Assembly: GCA_900756945.1 (NCBI GenBank)
Contig: CAAELZ010000073.1
Location: 1-25,847, forward strand
Source: an uncultured Collinsella sp.
GTDB taxonomy: Bacteria; Actinomycetota; Coriobacteriia; Coriobacteriales; Coriobacteriaceae
DNA: 25,847 nt
Direction of reading: 5' to 3'
The position numbers and the translations under genes were made by a program. Positions 15,431 through 23,714 of this stretch are shown here, piece after piece. A model generated the notes under the pieces. The model was not told the origin of the DNA. It saw nothing but the letters and a program-made list of their open reading frames with translations, and did not search any database. Position 1 is the first letter of the stretch; each line of letters begins with the position of its first letter.

Positions 15431-15470
15431 GCAAAGGTCCGGCGGGACGCACCTAGCATCCCGCCGGACC
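15431..15470 (-). terminator. Terminator of the sugar-island operon
   Basis: GGTCCGGCGGGA (15436-15447) and TCCCGCCGGACC (15459-15470) form a perfect 12-bp stem with an 11-base loop; on the minus strand TTTGCG follows. It lies 33 bases past the esterase stop and marks the end of the island transcript. Confidence 0.75.
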
Positions 15471-15503
15471 GTCACTCGTCCAGGAGGCCACCGCGACGAA
15501 CCC

Positions 15504-16583
15504 CTAGATCTTCGCAAGCTCCTCGGAGATGACGCGGCAGACGTCCTCAGCCTGAGGCATCACGCCGTACATCTCGAAGAAGCCGTGGTCGCAGCCGCGA
15601 TAGCGAATCGCGGCGACATCAACGCCCGCATCCTGCAGCCTCTTCGCGAACAGCTCATCCTGATAGCGCAGGTAGTCATACTCGGAAGAGATGATGACCG
15701 TGCGGGGGAACGCGCTCACGTCCTCCGCGAACAGGGCAGACACCCTCGGGTCGAGCATCTCCTCCGCATTGCCGTTGGTGTACATCAGCGGCAGGTCATC
15801 ATTGGCATTGCGAATGCGATCCACCCTGCTCAAAGCCTCGATCCTCTGGTCGTTCACAATCTCATAGAGGTCATAGGACCATTCCTCCGGAACGGGGCCG
15901 CCGTCGACGAGCGGATACAGCTCGGCCACGAGCTTGATCCTGTCCACATGGGACCCGTCGAGGACGACGGCGTTGGTCAGGCTTCCGCCCGCGGAGTCGC
16001 CAGCCACGGCGATCCGCGTCGCGTCAACACCCAGCTCATCCGCATGCTCGACAAGCCAGCCGAGCGTCTTCACGCAGTCCTCGACGCCACCGGGAAACAT
16101 CGTTTCGGGAGACAGGCGGTACTCGGGGTAGACCGCAACACAACCCGTTCGCTCCGCGATGTCGCGCAGGCAGTTCTCGTACTGGCCGATGTTGCCAACC
16201 ATAAAGCCGCCGCCATGGATGAACACGAGCGCGGCAGAACCGCTCTCGTGGCTCTCGGGCGTGAAGACGTGCAGGGGAATGCCCCTGTCGCCAAAATTCA
16301 TGACGACGGTCTTCTTGGCAACGCCCGCGCCCCTCACGACATGGGTCTCCTTGTTGGGCGCGGAGCGCCACGCGATCACGTCCACCGGCCCCGCCGGCGC
16401 CGGACCAGCAGCGAGCTTCGCGTGGGCGCGCGCATAGACGCGCGGATCGAGCACGTGCTCGCGCTCATCTCCCGGCACGGGCTTCAGTAGGAGCTTCAGC
16501 CCATTAGGCTCGACGACCTCCCTAGCTCCACGCTCAAGGACTTCAAGCTCGGAAGTGGGGTACTTTCTCTCCTCGGCGCCCAT
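15504..16583 (-). CDS. HSL-family alpha/beta hydrolase (esterase)
   Basis: The 359-residue protein has the oxyanion motif HGGG (123-126), the nucleophile elbow GDSAGG (Ser197), Asp303 in SSEYDYLRYQDE and His333 in GCDHGF, the complete triad of hormone-sensitive-lipase type carboxylesterases. The first 100 residues form an N-terminal cap. No signal peptide is visible, so it acts in the cytoplasm, probably on a short acyl ester. The ATG is 2 bases after the aldo-keto reductase stop and has no clear ribosome site, so translation is probably coupled to that gene. As last gene of a PTS sugar operon it may deacylate an imported acylated sugar; this is inference. Confidence 0.9.
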   Translation of the reverse strand: MGAEERKYPTSELEVLERGAREVVEPNGLKLLLKPVPGDEREHVLDPRVYARAHAKLAAGPAPAGPVDVIAWRSAPNKETHVVRGAGVAKKTVVMNFGDRGIPLHVFTPESHESGSAALVFIHGGGFMVGNIGQYENCLRDIAERTGCVAVYPEYRLSPETMFPGGVEDCVKTLGWLVEHADELGVDATRIAVAGDSAGGSLTNAVVLDGSHVDRIKLVAELYPLVDGGPVPEEWSYDLYEIVNDQRIEALSRVDRIRNANDDLPLMYTNGNAEEMLDPRVSALFAEDVSAFPRTVIISSEYDYLRYQDELFAKRLQDAGVDVAAIRYRGCDHGFFEMYGVMPQAEDVCRVISEELAKI

Positions 16584-16585
16584 GG

Positions 16586-17530
16586 CTAGCCGATCTTCAG
16601 CTCGTCAAGCTTGGCATCAAGCTTGGCCATCTCATCGGCGGAAAGCTCCCACTCGAACGTCTCGCAGTTCTGAATCGCATGGGCGTCCGTGCGCACGCCA
16701 ACGAGCGCGGTGCCCACGTACTCCTTCTGGGTGCTCCAGTTCACGGCGACCTGTGCCACGGGCTTGTCATGAGCCCCGGCGATCTCGTCCATGACCTTGA
16801 GCAGCTCCTGGACGCGCGAGAACTTGGGCTCCTGGAAGTAGTCGTAGAAGCCGCCGCGGACGTCGCCCTCCTCGAACTTCGGCAGCTCGCGGAACTTGCC
16901 CGACAGGATGCCCGCGCCAAGGGAGCCATAGGTGAAGGAATCGATGCCGCGCTCGTAGCCCCACTTGATGAGGTTCTCGGAAGAACGGTCGACCATGGAG
17001 TAGGGCGGCTGCTGGACGTCGACCTGAGCGACCTTCTCGCACTCCTCGATCATCTCGGTCGTGAAGTTGGAGACGCCGATGTGGCGAATCTTGCCCTGCT
17101 CCTTGAGGAGCTGGAGGGCGCACATCGTCTCGGAGAACGGGGTCTTGGCGTCGGGCCAGTGCACGAAGTAGAAGTCGATGTAGTCGGTGCGGAGGTTGCG
17201 CAGCGAGCTCTCGACCTCCCTCATGATGTTCTTGAACGAGGAGTCGCGGTCATAGCCGGCGGCGCTGGTGATCAGGCCAACCTTGGTCGAGAGCAGGTAG
17301 CTCTCTCTGTCGACGCCCCTGAGCGCGTTGCCGACGACCTTCTCGGACGTGCCGTTGCCATAGCACGGCGCGGTGTCGATGAGGTTGACGCCGTGATCGA
17401 GCATGGTGCGGATGGCGGACATGCTAGCGGCGTCATCGTTCTCACCAAAGGAGTCGCCGCCGATCGCCCAGGTGCCCACAGCGAGCTGGGAGACGTCGAC
17501 GTCGGAGTTCTTGAGGTGCGTGTAGCGCAT
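16586..17530 (-). CDS. Aldo-keto reductase
   Basis: The start is ATG at 17530 with AAGGAGAG close upstream. The 314-residue TIM-barrel protein has the full AKR tetrad: Asp52 in NLIDTAP, Tyr57 in CYG, Lys83 in STKVGL and His124 in YFVHWPD. GKIRHIGVSNF and the C-terminal GVRTDAHAIQN region, which contacts NADP(H), also fit. The N-terminus (LAVGTWAIGG) resembles the YdjG/AKR11-12 group that reduces aldehydes or oxidises sugars. It is 97 bases downstream of PTS IID, with a strong hairpin between, and 2 bases before the esterase. In the pathway it likely converts a carbonyl or hydroxyl group of the sugar before or after aldolase cleavage. Confidence 0.93.
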   Translation of the reverse strand: MRYTHLKNSDVDVSQLAVGTWAIGGDSFGENDDAASMSAIRTMLDHGVNLIDTAPCYGNGTSEKVVGNALRGVDRESYLLSTKVGLITSAAGYDRDSSFKNIMREVESSLRNLRTDYIDFYFVHWPDAKTPFSETMCALQLLKEQGKIRHIGVSNFTTEMIEECEKVAQVDVQQPPYSMVDRSSENLIKWGYERGIDSFTYGSLGAGILSGKFRELPKFEEGDVRGGFYDYFQEPKFSRVQELLKVMDEIAGAHDKPVAQVAVNWSTQKEYVGTALVGVRTDAHAIQNCETFEWELSADEMAKLDAKLDELKIG

Positions 17531-17548
17531 GTTCTCTCCTTCTAATGG

Positions 17549-17585
17549 GGCGGCACGCGTCAAATGTCCTCGATCGCGTGCCGCC
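17549..17585 (-). promoter_or_regulatory. Hairpin between PTS IID and aldo-keto reductase genes
   Basis: GGCGGCACGCG and CGCGTGCCGCC form a perfect 11-bp stem with a 15-base loop. On the minus strand no T run follows, so it is more likely an mRNA-stability or processing element separating the PTS part from the enzyme part of the operon. Confidence 0.6.
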
Positions 17586-17627
17586 GGGAATTGCCTTGAA
17601 CAAGCTTCTAATGATCCGAAAGCCGCC

Positions 17628-18464
17628 TTACACGATGCCCACGAGGCCGAGGACGAGCGCCAGAATCATGATGCCAACCAGGATGATGTTGACGTTCACG
17701 TTCTTCTTGCGCAGGAGCCAGAGGACGACGAGCGTAAGCCCCAGGGGCACGATGCCCTTGAAGATCGAGTCGAGGTAGGTCTGGATCATGACGGGGTCAG
17801 AGTCCTGAACCGGAATGGACAGGATCGTGTTGAATTGGACGTTCGCCGCAGTCATGGCACCGATCATCACGAGGCCAACCGTGGAGGTCGCCTTGGTGAT
17901 GAGCTTCATGAGACCACCCTCGTACATCTCGGAAATGAAGTTGGTGCCCATGCTGAAGCCGAGGTAGGTCATGAAGTATCGGCAGAGGATCGACGGGATG
18001 TTGTAGATCAGCAGGAACATGATCGCGCCGAGGGGCGAGCCGCTCATGGCGAGGTTGATGCCAATGCCGGCGGCGATGACGCGCAGGACGCCCCAGAAGA
18101 TTGCGTCACCGATGCCGGACATCGGGCCCATCAGGGAAACCTTGATGCCGTCGATGGACTCGGTGTCGAAGTCTTCGTGCTGCGAGTTCTCCCTCTCCAT
18201 GGAGGCGACGAGGCCCATGGCGAACGTTCCGACGTTCTGGGTAATGTTGTACCAAGTCGTGTGACGCTTCATGGCTTCGGCACGGGCCTCGGGGTCATCG
18301 GCGTAGTAGCGGTTAAGCGCGGGCTGGACGGAGTACAGCCAGCCGTCGGCGCCAGCCTTGACGGAACCGCCAGCGCAGGAGGCGAACACGGAGAAAGAGC
18401 GCAGGAAAATGCTGTTGAGCATCTTCTTGTCTTCAGGGCTCACATTCTTGGTCAGGTTGCTCAT
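17628..18464 (-). CDS. PTS mannose-family IID component
   Basis: The ATG at 18464 overlaps the IIC stop (ATGA) and has AGGAGG about 10 bases upstream. The 278-residue protein shows the IID pattern: an N-terminal soluble part with LRSFSVFASC, then NTQNVGTF-like residues (TQNVGTFAMGLVASME). GIKVSLMGPMSGIGDAIFWG, the family signature, follows. C-terminal membrane segments end in a hydrophobic tail. IID and IIC together form the membrane channel that takes up and phosphorylates the sugar. The mannose family covers mannose, fructose, sorbose, galactosamine, gluconate-like and fructoselysine substrates; the type cannot be read here. Confidence 0.95.
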   Translation of the reverse strand: MSNLTKNVSPEDKKMLNSIFLRSFSVFASCAGGSVKAGADGWLYSVQPALNRYYADDPEARAEAMKRHTTWYNITQNVGTFAMGLVASMERENSQHEDFDTESIDGIKVSLMGPMSGIGDAIFWGVLRVIAAGIGINLAMSGSPLGAIMFLLIYNIPSILCRYFMTYLGFSMGTNFISEMYEGGLMKLITKATSTVGLVMIGAMTAANVQFNTILSIPVQDSDPVMIQTYLDSIFKGIVPLGLTLVVLWLLRKKNVNVNIILVGIMILALVLGLVGIV

Positions 18465-19273
18465 GCGAAGAAATCCTCCTCGTCGCTGGTTACAGAGTCG
18501 TTGGAAACGGCCTGGGTGGCCAAGCCCTTCTTGGTGAGATCGAAAATCTCCTTGTCGCGGAGGGCGGAGGCAACCGCGATGATAACGCCGAGAACCGCGA
18601 TGGCGATCATCGGGAGGCCGAGGTACTGGTAGAGCGTGAAGCCCAAGAAGAAGTAGATGCTGAGCTCGGTGCTCCACAGCATCTGGAGCAGGAGCGCCAT
18701 ACCAACGGCGGGCAGGAGGGCGCCCACGGCGTTGAGGCCGCTCATGACATTGGCCGGAATCTGGTTGACGATAGCGGCAACGGGCTCAGCGCCAAGGTAA
18801 ACGCCGAGGAAGGCGATGAGGCCAAAGGCGGCGTACTTAACGAACCAGAGAACGAAGTGCTGAAGCGCGAGGCCCTTCTCGTTGCCCTCGGCGGCCATCT
18901 TGTCAAAGGTGGCGGCGAAGAACGCGAGGAACACGTTGTTCATGAAGATCGAGAGGAACGCGGTGACGACGCCAACGGGAACGGCCAGCGTGATGGCGGC
19001 GCCTTGGTCGATGCCGGCGCCAACGGTGAAGGCGACGGCGAGGGCGGTCGCGGTAACGGGCTCGGCGGAGATGGCGCCACCGATGTTAACCGCGCCCATG
19101 AAGATTGCCTCGAGAGAGGCACCGATGATGACACCGGTCTTGACGTCGCCCATCAGAAGGCCCGCAACGAGGCCGACCACGAGAGGACGCTCGATCATAC
19201 ACTGACCGAGAACCCAGTTGCCGCCGTAGCAAATCAGCACGGTCAACCAGGCCATTACTGCTAACCCAATCAT
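18461..19273 (-). CDS. PTS mannose-family IIC component
   Basis: This 270-residue integral membrane protein follows AAAGGAAG. It opens with a helix (MAWLTVLICYGGNWVLGQ), then ERPLVVGLVAGLLMGDVKTG and GASLEAIFMGAVNIGGA. These are hallmarks of the mannose-class IIC, in which the G-x-x-x-E-x-x-F/L-G motif lines the substrate site. Later helices include LALQHFVLWFVKYAAFG. The C-terminal tail (SNDSVTSDEEDFFA) is acidic and overlaps the IID start by four bases. It is part of the IIA-IIB-IIC-IID set. Confidence 0.95.
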   Translation of the reverse strand: MIGLAVMAWLTVLICYGGNWVLGQCMIERPLVVGLVAGLLMGDVKTGVIIGASLEAIFMGAVNIGGAISAEPVTATALAVAFTVGAGIDQGAAITLAVPVGVVTAFLSIFMNNVFLAFFAATFDKMAAEGNEKGLALQHFVLWFVKYAAFGLIAFLGVYLGAEPVAAIVNQIPANVMSGLNAVGALLPAVGMALLLQMLWSTELSIYFFLGFTLYQYLGLPMIAIAVLGVIIAVASALRDKEIFDLTKKGLATQAVSNDSVTSDEEDFFA

Positions 19274-19319
19274 TTGACTTCCTTTCTCTCATTTCATTTG
19301 ACCGCCTGGCCAAATCCCC

Positions 19320-19823
19320 TTATTTCTCCGCCGCCTCGATCAGACTCTTGAGAGGAGTCTTGGGATTGGACGGGATAAGCTGATGGAAAACCGGAATACC
19401 CTGCTCGCAAAGCTCCTTCGCGGCCTCGAGCTCATCCGGGTTGAGCATGATCGTGGAGTTGAGGGCGACCTTGCTATCCGGATCGGACTTGTCGAAGCGG
19501 CCGACATTGGCAACGTTCACGCCCTCGATCTTGCCCGGTGTGCCTTTAACGAGCTCAAGCACGTCACGCACGCAGTTGGTGAGCGCGAAGATGCGCATGG
19601 AATCCGCACGCGGATCGTTCGCGATGCGGCAAGCATCCGGAACATCCTTGACGAGGAGCTTCTGGCCCGCCGGCGTACCCATGGAAAGCGTCATGCGAAG
19701 GGCATCGCTCTCCACGGCGTGCTTGTTGGCGACGATGATCCTGGTGGTGTTGAGCTCCTTGGTCCACACCAGGGCGACCTGCCCGTGAATCAGACGGTCA
19801 TCGACTCGAACCTGAACAATCAT
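19320..19823 (-). CDS. PTS mannose-family IIB component
   Basis: The 167-residue cytoplasmic protein begins MIVQVRVDDRLIHGQVALVW. His13 in RLIHGQV is the phosphorylated residue that receives phosphate from IIA and passes it to the sugar. The rest follows the IIB fold (IIVANKHAVES, LRMTLSMGTPAGQKL, GVNVANVGRFD). AAGGAGAGG precedes the ATG. It is 29 bases after the IIA gene and 46 before the IIC gene. Confidence 0.95.
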   Translation of the reverse strand: MIVQVRVDDRLIHGQVALVWTKELNTTRIIVANKHAVESDALRMTLSMGTPAGQKLLVKDVPDACRIANDPRADSMRIFALTNCVRDVLELVKGTPGKIEGVNVANVGRFDKSDPDSKVALNSTIMLNPDELEAAKELCEQGIPVFHQLIPSNPKTPLKSLIEAAEK

Positions 19824-19852
19824 TGTTTCCTCTCCTTACTTATTAGTGCTCT

Positions 19853-20281
19853 CTAATCGAAGAAGTCTCCGTCGGACCCCTCGTTGTCCGCGGCCTTGCT
19901 CGGAGGCTCGACGACCTGCATCGTCGCCCTCGCCAGCTCGACGCTCTGCTTGATCGAATCTGCCGTGACCGGCTCAGCGCCGAGGAGCGCCTCGATCACG
20001 AGGCCGAGGTTCATACCGGTAACATGGACGATCCCGCGCTTCTCCGGCTCCATGAGGACGACCTTCTGGAAGACGGAGCCACCGTAGATGTCGGTGAAGA
20101 TGATGGCCTCGTCCTCAGGGCCCACCGAGTCAATAAACGCCTGGATGCGAGGGGTGAAATCGGAGTCGTCCACGTAGCAGTCAACTGCTTCCACCATGTC
20201 CGCCATACCGGTCAGGATCTCGATCGAGCTCCTGATTCCGCTTGCGAGGTGGCCGTGCGACGCGACAAGAATCTTCTTCAT
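19853..20281 (-). CDS. PTS mannose-family IIA component
   Basis: The start is ATG at 20281, 6 bases after AGGAGG; the preceding TTG is too close to it. The 142-residue protein has the IIA phosphorylation site His9 in VASHGHLASG, plus DIYGGSVFQKV and VTGMNLGLVIEALL, typical of the family. It takes phosphate from HPr. It is a single-domain IIA, separate from IIB. It begins 10 bases after the aldolase gene in the same operon. Its C-terminal tail (KAADNEGSDGDFFD) resembles the acidic end of IIC. Confidence 0.95.
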   Translation of the reverse strand: MKKILVASHGHLASGIRSSIEILTGMADMVEAVDCYVDDSDFTPRIQAFIDSVGPEDEAIIFTDIYGGSVFQKVVLMEPEKRGIVHVTGMNLGLVIEALLGAEPVTADSIKQSVELARATMQVVEPPSKAADNEGSDGDFFD

Positions 20282-20291
20282 CAAGCCCCTC

Positions 20292-21146
20292 CTAGAGCGA
20301 GTAGTGGTTCGGGTTCAGGAGCTGAATCTTGCTGGCGACGAAGGCGCGCATGTCCGGAGCGGCGTCCATCAGGAGGCCAACGCCGTTGCCGTCGTTCTTG
20401 CCAGAGTTGATGTCCTTCTCGAAGGCGCGGTACATGGAGCGGAAGTACTCGGTGGCGATGTTGAACTTGCTCATGCCGAGGTTCACGGCCTCCTGGAGCT
20501 GCTCGTCGGGAATATCGGAGCAACCGTGCATGACGAGAGGCACGCTGACGGCCTCCCTGCAAGCCTTGATGCGCTCCATGTCGAGGTTCGGGACCTTGAC
20601 GTACGGGCCGTGCGCGTTGCCCACGGCGATGGCGAGCGAGCCGCAACCGGTGCCCTCGACGAACTCCTCGGCGAGGTTCGGGTCGGTGTAGTGGTCGCTG
20701 TTCACGAAGTCGTTGGCGTCGGAACCGTTGCCGACGTGGCCGAGCTCGGCCTCGATGTCGACGTCGAAGATCTTGGCGACCTGGACGACGTCCTTCGTGA
20801 GCTGGAAGTTCTCCTCATAGGGAAGCGAGGAGCCGTCGACCATGACGGAGGGGAAGCCAGCCTTGACGCCCTTGACGGCGATCTCGTAGCCGGCGGAGTG
20901 ATCCTGGTGGACGGCGACGGGCACGCTCGCGCGCTCAGCGTAATAGCGGGCGGCAAAGGCGATGATGTCGAGGGCGCAGTGGTCCTCGAAGCCGGGCCAG
21001 TACTGGATGATGATGGGCATGTGCTCATCCTCGGCGGCCTGGATCGCGTAACGGATGGTCTCCGTGTTGATGACGTTGATGGCGGGCACGCCGTAGTGGT
21101 GCTCGGTCGCATGCTGAAGAAGCTCGTTGACCTTGATGAGAGACAT
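20292..21146 (-). CDS. Class II ketose-bisphosphate aldolase, KbaY/GatY/YdjI type
   Basis: The start is ATG at 21146 with AAAGGAAG upstream. The 284-residue TIM barrel has the zinc and catalytic residues of class II aldolases: HQDH (His80, Asp82, His83), Glu134 in EAELG, His179 in VGNAHGPY and His207 in VMHGCSD. KFNIATEY ends the phosphate-binding region. The fructose/tagatose enzymes' G-G-x-E-D after AELG is replaced by GHVGNGSD, as I recall in E. coli YdjI, which acts on higher phosphorylated sugar acids. The enzyme would cleave the PTS product, after conversion, into dihydroxyacetone phosphate and an aldehyde. No sugar kinase or isomerase accompanies it, so a monophosphate substrate is likely. 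It is 10 bases before IIA. Confidence 0.92.
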   Translation of the reverse strand: MSLIKVNELLQHATEHHYGVPAINVINTETIRYAIQAAEDEHMPIIIQYWPGFEDHCALDIIAFAARYYAERASVPVAVHQDHSAGYEIAVKGVKAGFPSVMVDGSSLPYEENFQLTKDVVQVAKIFDVDIEAELGHVGNGSDANDFVNSDHYTDPNLAEEFVEGTGCGSLAIAVGNAHGPYVKVPNLDMERIKACREAVSVPLVMHGCSDIPDEQLQEAVNLGMSKFNIATEYFRSMYRAFEKDINSGKNDGNGVGLLMDAAPDMRAFVASKIQLLNPNHYSL

Positions 21147-21226
21147 CTTTGTCTTCCTTTCACCTGGATAACCATTGGATCGGACAGTTCTCAGCTCGTC
21201 AGCTGGTTGAACGCAAAGTGAGGTGC

Positions 21227-21246
21227 GGAGCCGTGGATGCGGCTCC
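21227..21246 (-). promoter_or_regulatory. Small hairpin between MFS and aldolase genes
   Basis: GGAGCC and GGCTCC flank an 8-base loop in the 152-base gap. No T run follows; it may separate the transporter message from the rest, but read-through is likely. Confidence 0.35.
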
Positions 21247-21298
21247 GGAGTGCAGAGCAAGTGTGGTGCCGAAGTGCGGAAACGCTTGTGGAGCAGAG

Positions 21299-22501
21299 CT
21301 ATGCGGCCGTCTGGGTCTCAGGCTGTGGCGCCGCGCTTCGACGCCACAGCACGTACGCCACAAGAGCAACGACCGCAGCAATCGTTGATGCGAGGGCGAA
21401 GATCAGGAAACCCGTACGCGTGCCAAATGCGTCGCACGCCCAACCGCCAAACAGGTTCGCAACCACGACGGACAGACCGCTCTGGACCATCGCGAAGGCA
21501 CTCTGACCGCGAGCGCGACAATCCTCGTAGGTGTGGTTAGCGATGTAGGTAACGCAGGAGTAGTACACCGTCATGTAGCTCACGCTTTGCAGCAGCTGGC
21601 CGCAGATCATGACCGGGACGATGCCAGTGCCCACGAGCACGAGCCTGAGCGCCGCCATGAAGCAGGAGAAGATCAGGAGGTTCATCTCGCCGAAGCGCCT
21701 AACCAGCCTGGAGGAGACGAGCAGAATGGGAATCTCGCTCGCGGCGGAGACGGCGCTCATCACGCCCACGAGGTTCTGGCCCTCGCCAAGCTCGACCGCG
21801 TAGCGGCCCAAGAACGCCCCGATGAAGCCGATCGCGGCCGAGCTGATGAAGGCGAAGACCAAGACGAAGGCGATCTCGTTGCTGGTGAACAGCGAGAGGA
21901 GACCCTTTCCGTGAGCGGCCTTGGGCGCGTCCTCGGCATTAGCGCGAACGCCCGCCTCGGGAAGGCGCCACATATGGGCCGCGAAGATAACCAGCGCGGC
22001 GGAGACCACCGCGAACTGAATCTGAGGAGCCACGTCAAGCAGTCGGCCAACGATCAGGACGACGATGGCATAGCCGATGGTGCCACCCATGCGGATGCGG
22101 GAGAAGTCCAGGCCAGAGCGATCCGCGAGTTCGATAACGAGGGAGTCGCTCAGGGGCAGAAGACCCGAGAAGAACGCCGAGAACGCGAAGGTCACGAGAA
22201 GGACCGGGACGAACGTCTTGGCGAGGTAGTACAGAGGAGCGAGGACTGCCGCGCCCAGGCACAGGACCACGATGACCGCGCGGCGACGCCCGAGCTTGTC
22301 GGCGATCGTCGACCAGAGCGGCTGGATGGCGAGCGCGCACACCGGAGTCGCCGCAAGGAGGATGCCGGTCTCAGCCGCGCTGAGGCCGAGACCCGTGTAG
22401 TGGGCGGAGAGGAACGGCGAGTACACGCCCGCGCAGACCCAGTAGAGGACGTTCGCGAAGAACAGCGAAGTCATGCTTGCGTTTGTCCTGGCGTTGTGCA
22501 T
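21299..22501 (-). CDS. LacY-like MFS transporter
   Basis: The start is ATG at 22501, following GGGAGAAG; an extension to 22594 is polar and lacks a ribosome site. The 400-residue protein has about 12 membrane helices, the MFS loop DKLGRRRAV after the second helix and RLVRRFGEMN in the second half. SRIRMGGTIGYA and the N-terminal ANVLYWVCAGVYSPFLSAHY resemble the MFS_1-like group (LacY/nucleoside/phenylpropionate type). It is the first gene of the minus-strand sugar operon, facing the RpiR gene, and could import an alternative form of the sugar or export a product. Two transport routes in one operon is notable. Confidence 0.9.
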   Translation of the reverse strand: MHNARTNASMTSLFFANVLYWVCAGVYSPFLSAHYTGLGLSAAETGILLAATPVCALAIQPLWSTIADKLGRRRAVIVVLCLGAAVLAPLYYLAKTFVPVLLVTFAFSAFFSGLLPLSDSLVIELADRSGLDFSRIRMGGTIGYAIVVLIVGRLLDVAPQIQFAVVSAALVIFAAHMWRLPEAGVRANAEDAPKAAHGKGLLSLFTSNEIAFVLVFAFISSAAIGFIGAFLGRYAVELGEGQNLVGVMSAVSAASEIPILLVSSRLVRRFGEMNLLIFSCFMAALRLVLVGTGIVPVMICGQLLQSVSYMTVYYSCVTYIANHTYEDCRARGQSAFAMVQSGLSVVVANLFGGWACDAFGTRTGFLIFALASTIAAVVALVAYVLWRRSAAPQPETQTAA

Positions 22502-22683
22502 CGTGCTTCTCCCTTCTTGCTCGCCGGGTGCCTGTCTGGGCTTCGAAGTGATTCGCCATCTAGCGTGAAACGAAGTTGTGAGGCGTTGGAACAATGTTCT
22601 GTTGTTTCATCGTTTTTGTGCCGTTGTTTCACGGCTCATAAGATAGCAGCTCAAGATGAGATTGTGCCGGGGAAGCACCGATT

Positions 22684-22697
22684 TACCGTGAACGGTA
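22684..22697. promoter_or_regulatory. Palindrome, possible secondary operator
   Basis: TACCGT-GA-ACGGTA is a perfect 6-bp inverted repeat eight bases before the main operator candidate. Confidence 0.4.
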
Positions 22698-22704
22698 GGA
22701 AATC

Positions 22705-22729
22705 AGCGGTGAAACGCTATTTCACCGCT
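22705..22729. promoter_or_regulatory. Candidate RpiR-family operator
   Basis: AGCGGTGAAA-CGCTA-TTTCACCGCT is a perfect 10-bp inverted repeat. TGAAA/TTTCA half-sites are typical of RpiR-family operators, and an RpiR-family gene starts 72 bases away. It probably controls both directions. Confidence 0.65.
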
Positions 22730-22801
22730 TATGAAACATTTTGCTTTATTTTCACCTCTCTTGACCTAAGATACAAAGCAAACTAGGGCCAAGGAGTAAC
22801 C

Positions 22802-23665
22802 ATGGATAAGACAGGGGATGTGCTCAGCCACATCTGCGCGGTCATGAGCAGCCTATCTCCCTCGGAGAAGGCAATCGCAACGTATGTGCTCGACCACCCG
22901 TCGGACGTCGCAACGATGACCGTCCGCGAACTCGCCGCAGAAACCGGTACGTCACCGGCGTCTGTTTCGAGATTCGCAAGGACGCTTGACTACCGAACCT
23001 ATTCGGACATGCGTCTGGCGCTCGGCATATCCATCAGCAGGGCCTCCGGCGAGGAAAAGGCCACGGGCGGCAAGGTTACTCTGGACGACGTCGAGGGCTC
23101 CATTAAGTACGTCCTGTCTCACAAGGTCAAGGAGCTCTCCCAAACCGCCTCGCTCATTGACTCCGATGACTTTTCGGCAGTCGTCAATCTGCTCCACAAC
23201 GCCAACCTCGTCCTGATTGCGGGCGTCGGCAACTCGATTAGCATGGGCGTAAACGCGGCGTTCAAGCTCTCACAGGTTGGAGTCAGGGCGTTTTGCCCCA
23301 GTACCACCGATGCCATGGTCTCCGCCGCAACCAGCCTCAAGGAGAATGACATCCTGCTCGTCATTTCGACGTCCGGATACTCGAAGCGCCTCGTCAACAT
23401 ATTCGACTCTGCCGAGGATTCGAACACCCCCATCATCATGATCACAGACAACCCAGATACGCCGCTCGCGAAGCGTGCCACGTATATCATCCGAGCCATC
23501 TCGCGAGATCAGGCCATCACCGGAACCGAGGTCGCCTTCTCGCACAGCTCGATCAACTTCGTCATCGAGCTGCTGTTCCTCTTCCTGACCTCTTGCTGGG
23601 ATGACCCGGTAGAGTTTAACAGGATCATCTCGAAGAATCTCTTGGGAGACAGGCAATACAGCTAG
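22802..23665 (+). CDS. RpiR-family transcriptional regulator
   Basis: AAGGAG lies 6 bases before the ATG. The 287-residue protein has the RpiR N-terminal helix-turn-helix (about 1-77; SPSEKAIATYVLDHPSDVATM and TGTSPASVSRFARTL, read in parts) and a C-terminal SIS domain (about 125-265) with VLIAGVGNSISMG, STSGYSKRLVN and TDNPDTPLA. SIS domains bind phosphosugars, so the effector is probably a sugar phosphate made by the adjacent PTS. It is divergent from the sugar operon and is followed 49 bases later by a HAD phosphatase. It is the most likely repressor of the island. Confidence 0.94.
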   Translation: MDKTGDVLSHICAVMSSLSPSEKAIATYVLDHPSDVATMTVRELAAETGTSPASVSRFARTLDYRTYSDMRLALGISISRASGEEKATGGKVTLDDVEGSIKYVLSHKVKELSQTASLIDSDDFSAVVNLLHNANLVLIAGVGNSISMGVNAAFKLSQVGVRAFCPSTTDAMVSAATSLKENDILLVISTSGYSKRLVNIFDSAEDSNTPIIMITDNPDTPLAKRATYIIRAISRDQAITGTEVAFSHSSINFVIELLFLFLTSCWDDPVEFNRIISKNLLGDRQYS

Positions 23666-23714
23666 GACGACGCACACCGGCGCACCGACGCCCAGACCGA
23701 AACGGGAGGACCCC

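Larger units (their letters stand above)
22502..22801. other. Divergent control region between MFS and rpiR-type genes
   Basis: This 300-base, relatively AT-rich region carries repeated GTTTCA/TGAAAC motifs (near 22565, 22602, 22625, 22709, 22720 and 22732) and several palindromes, the best being 22705-22729 and 22684-22697. GAACA-A-TGTTC lies at 22589-22599. No promoter stands out on either strand. Confidence 0.55.

Noticed and set aside
14954..15517. Minus-strand frame across the Cof remnant and terminator as a gene
   Set aside because: Arg-rich shadow frame overlapping the Cof remnant's true frame and the operon terminator.
15339..22786. Long plus-strand frames opposite the sugar island
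   Set aside because: All mirror the codons of clear minus-strand PTS, aldolase, reductase and transporter genes.
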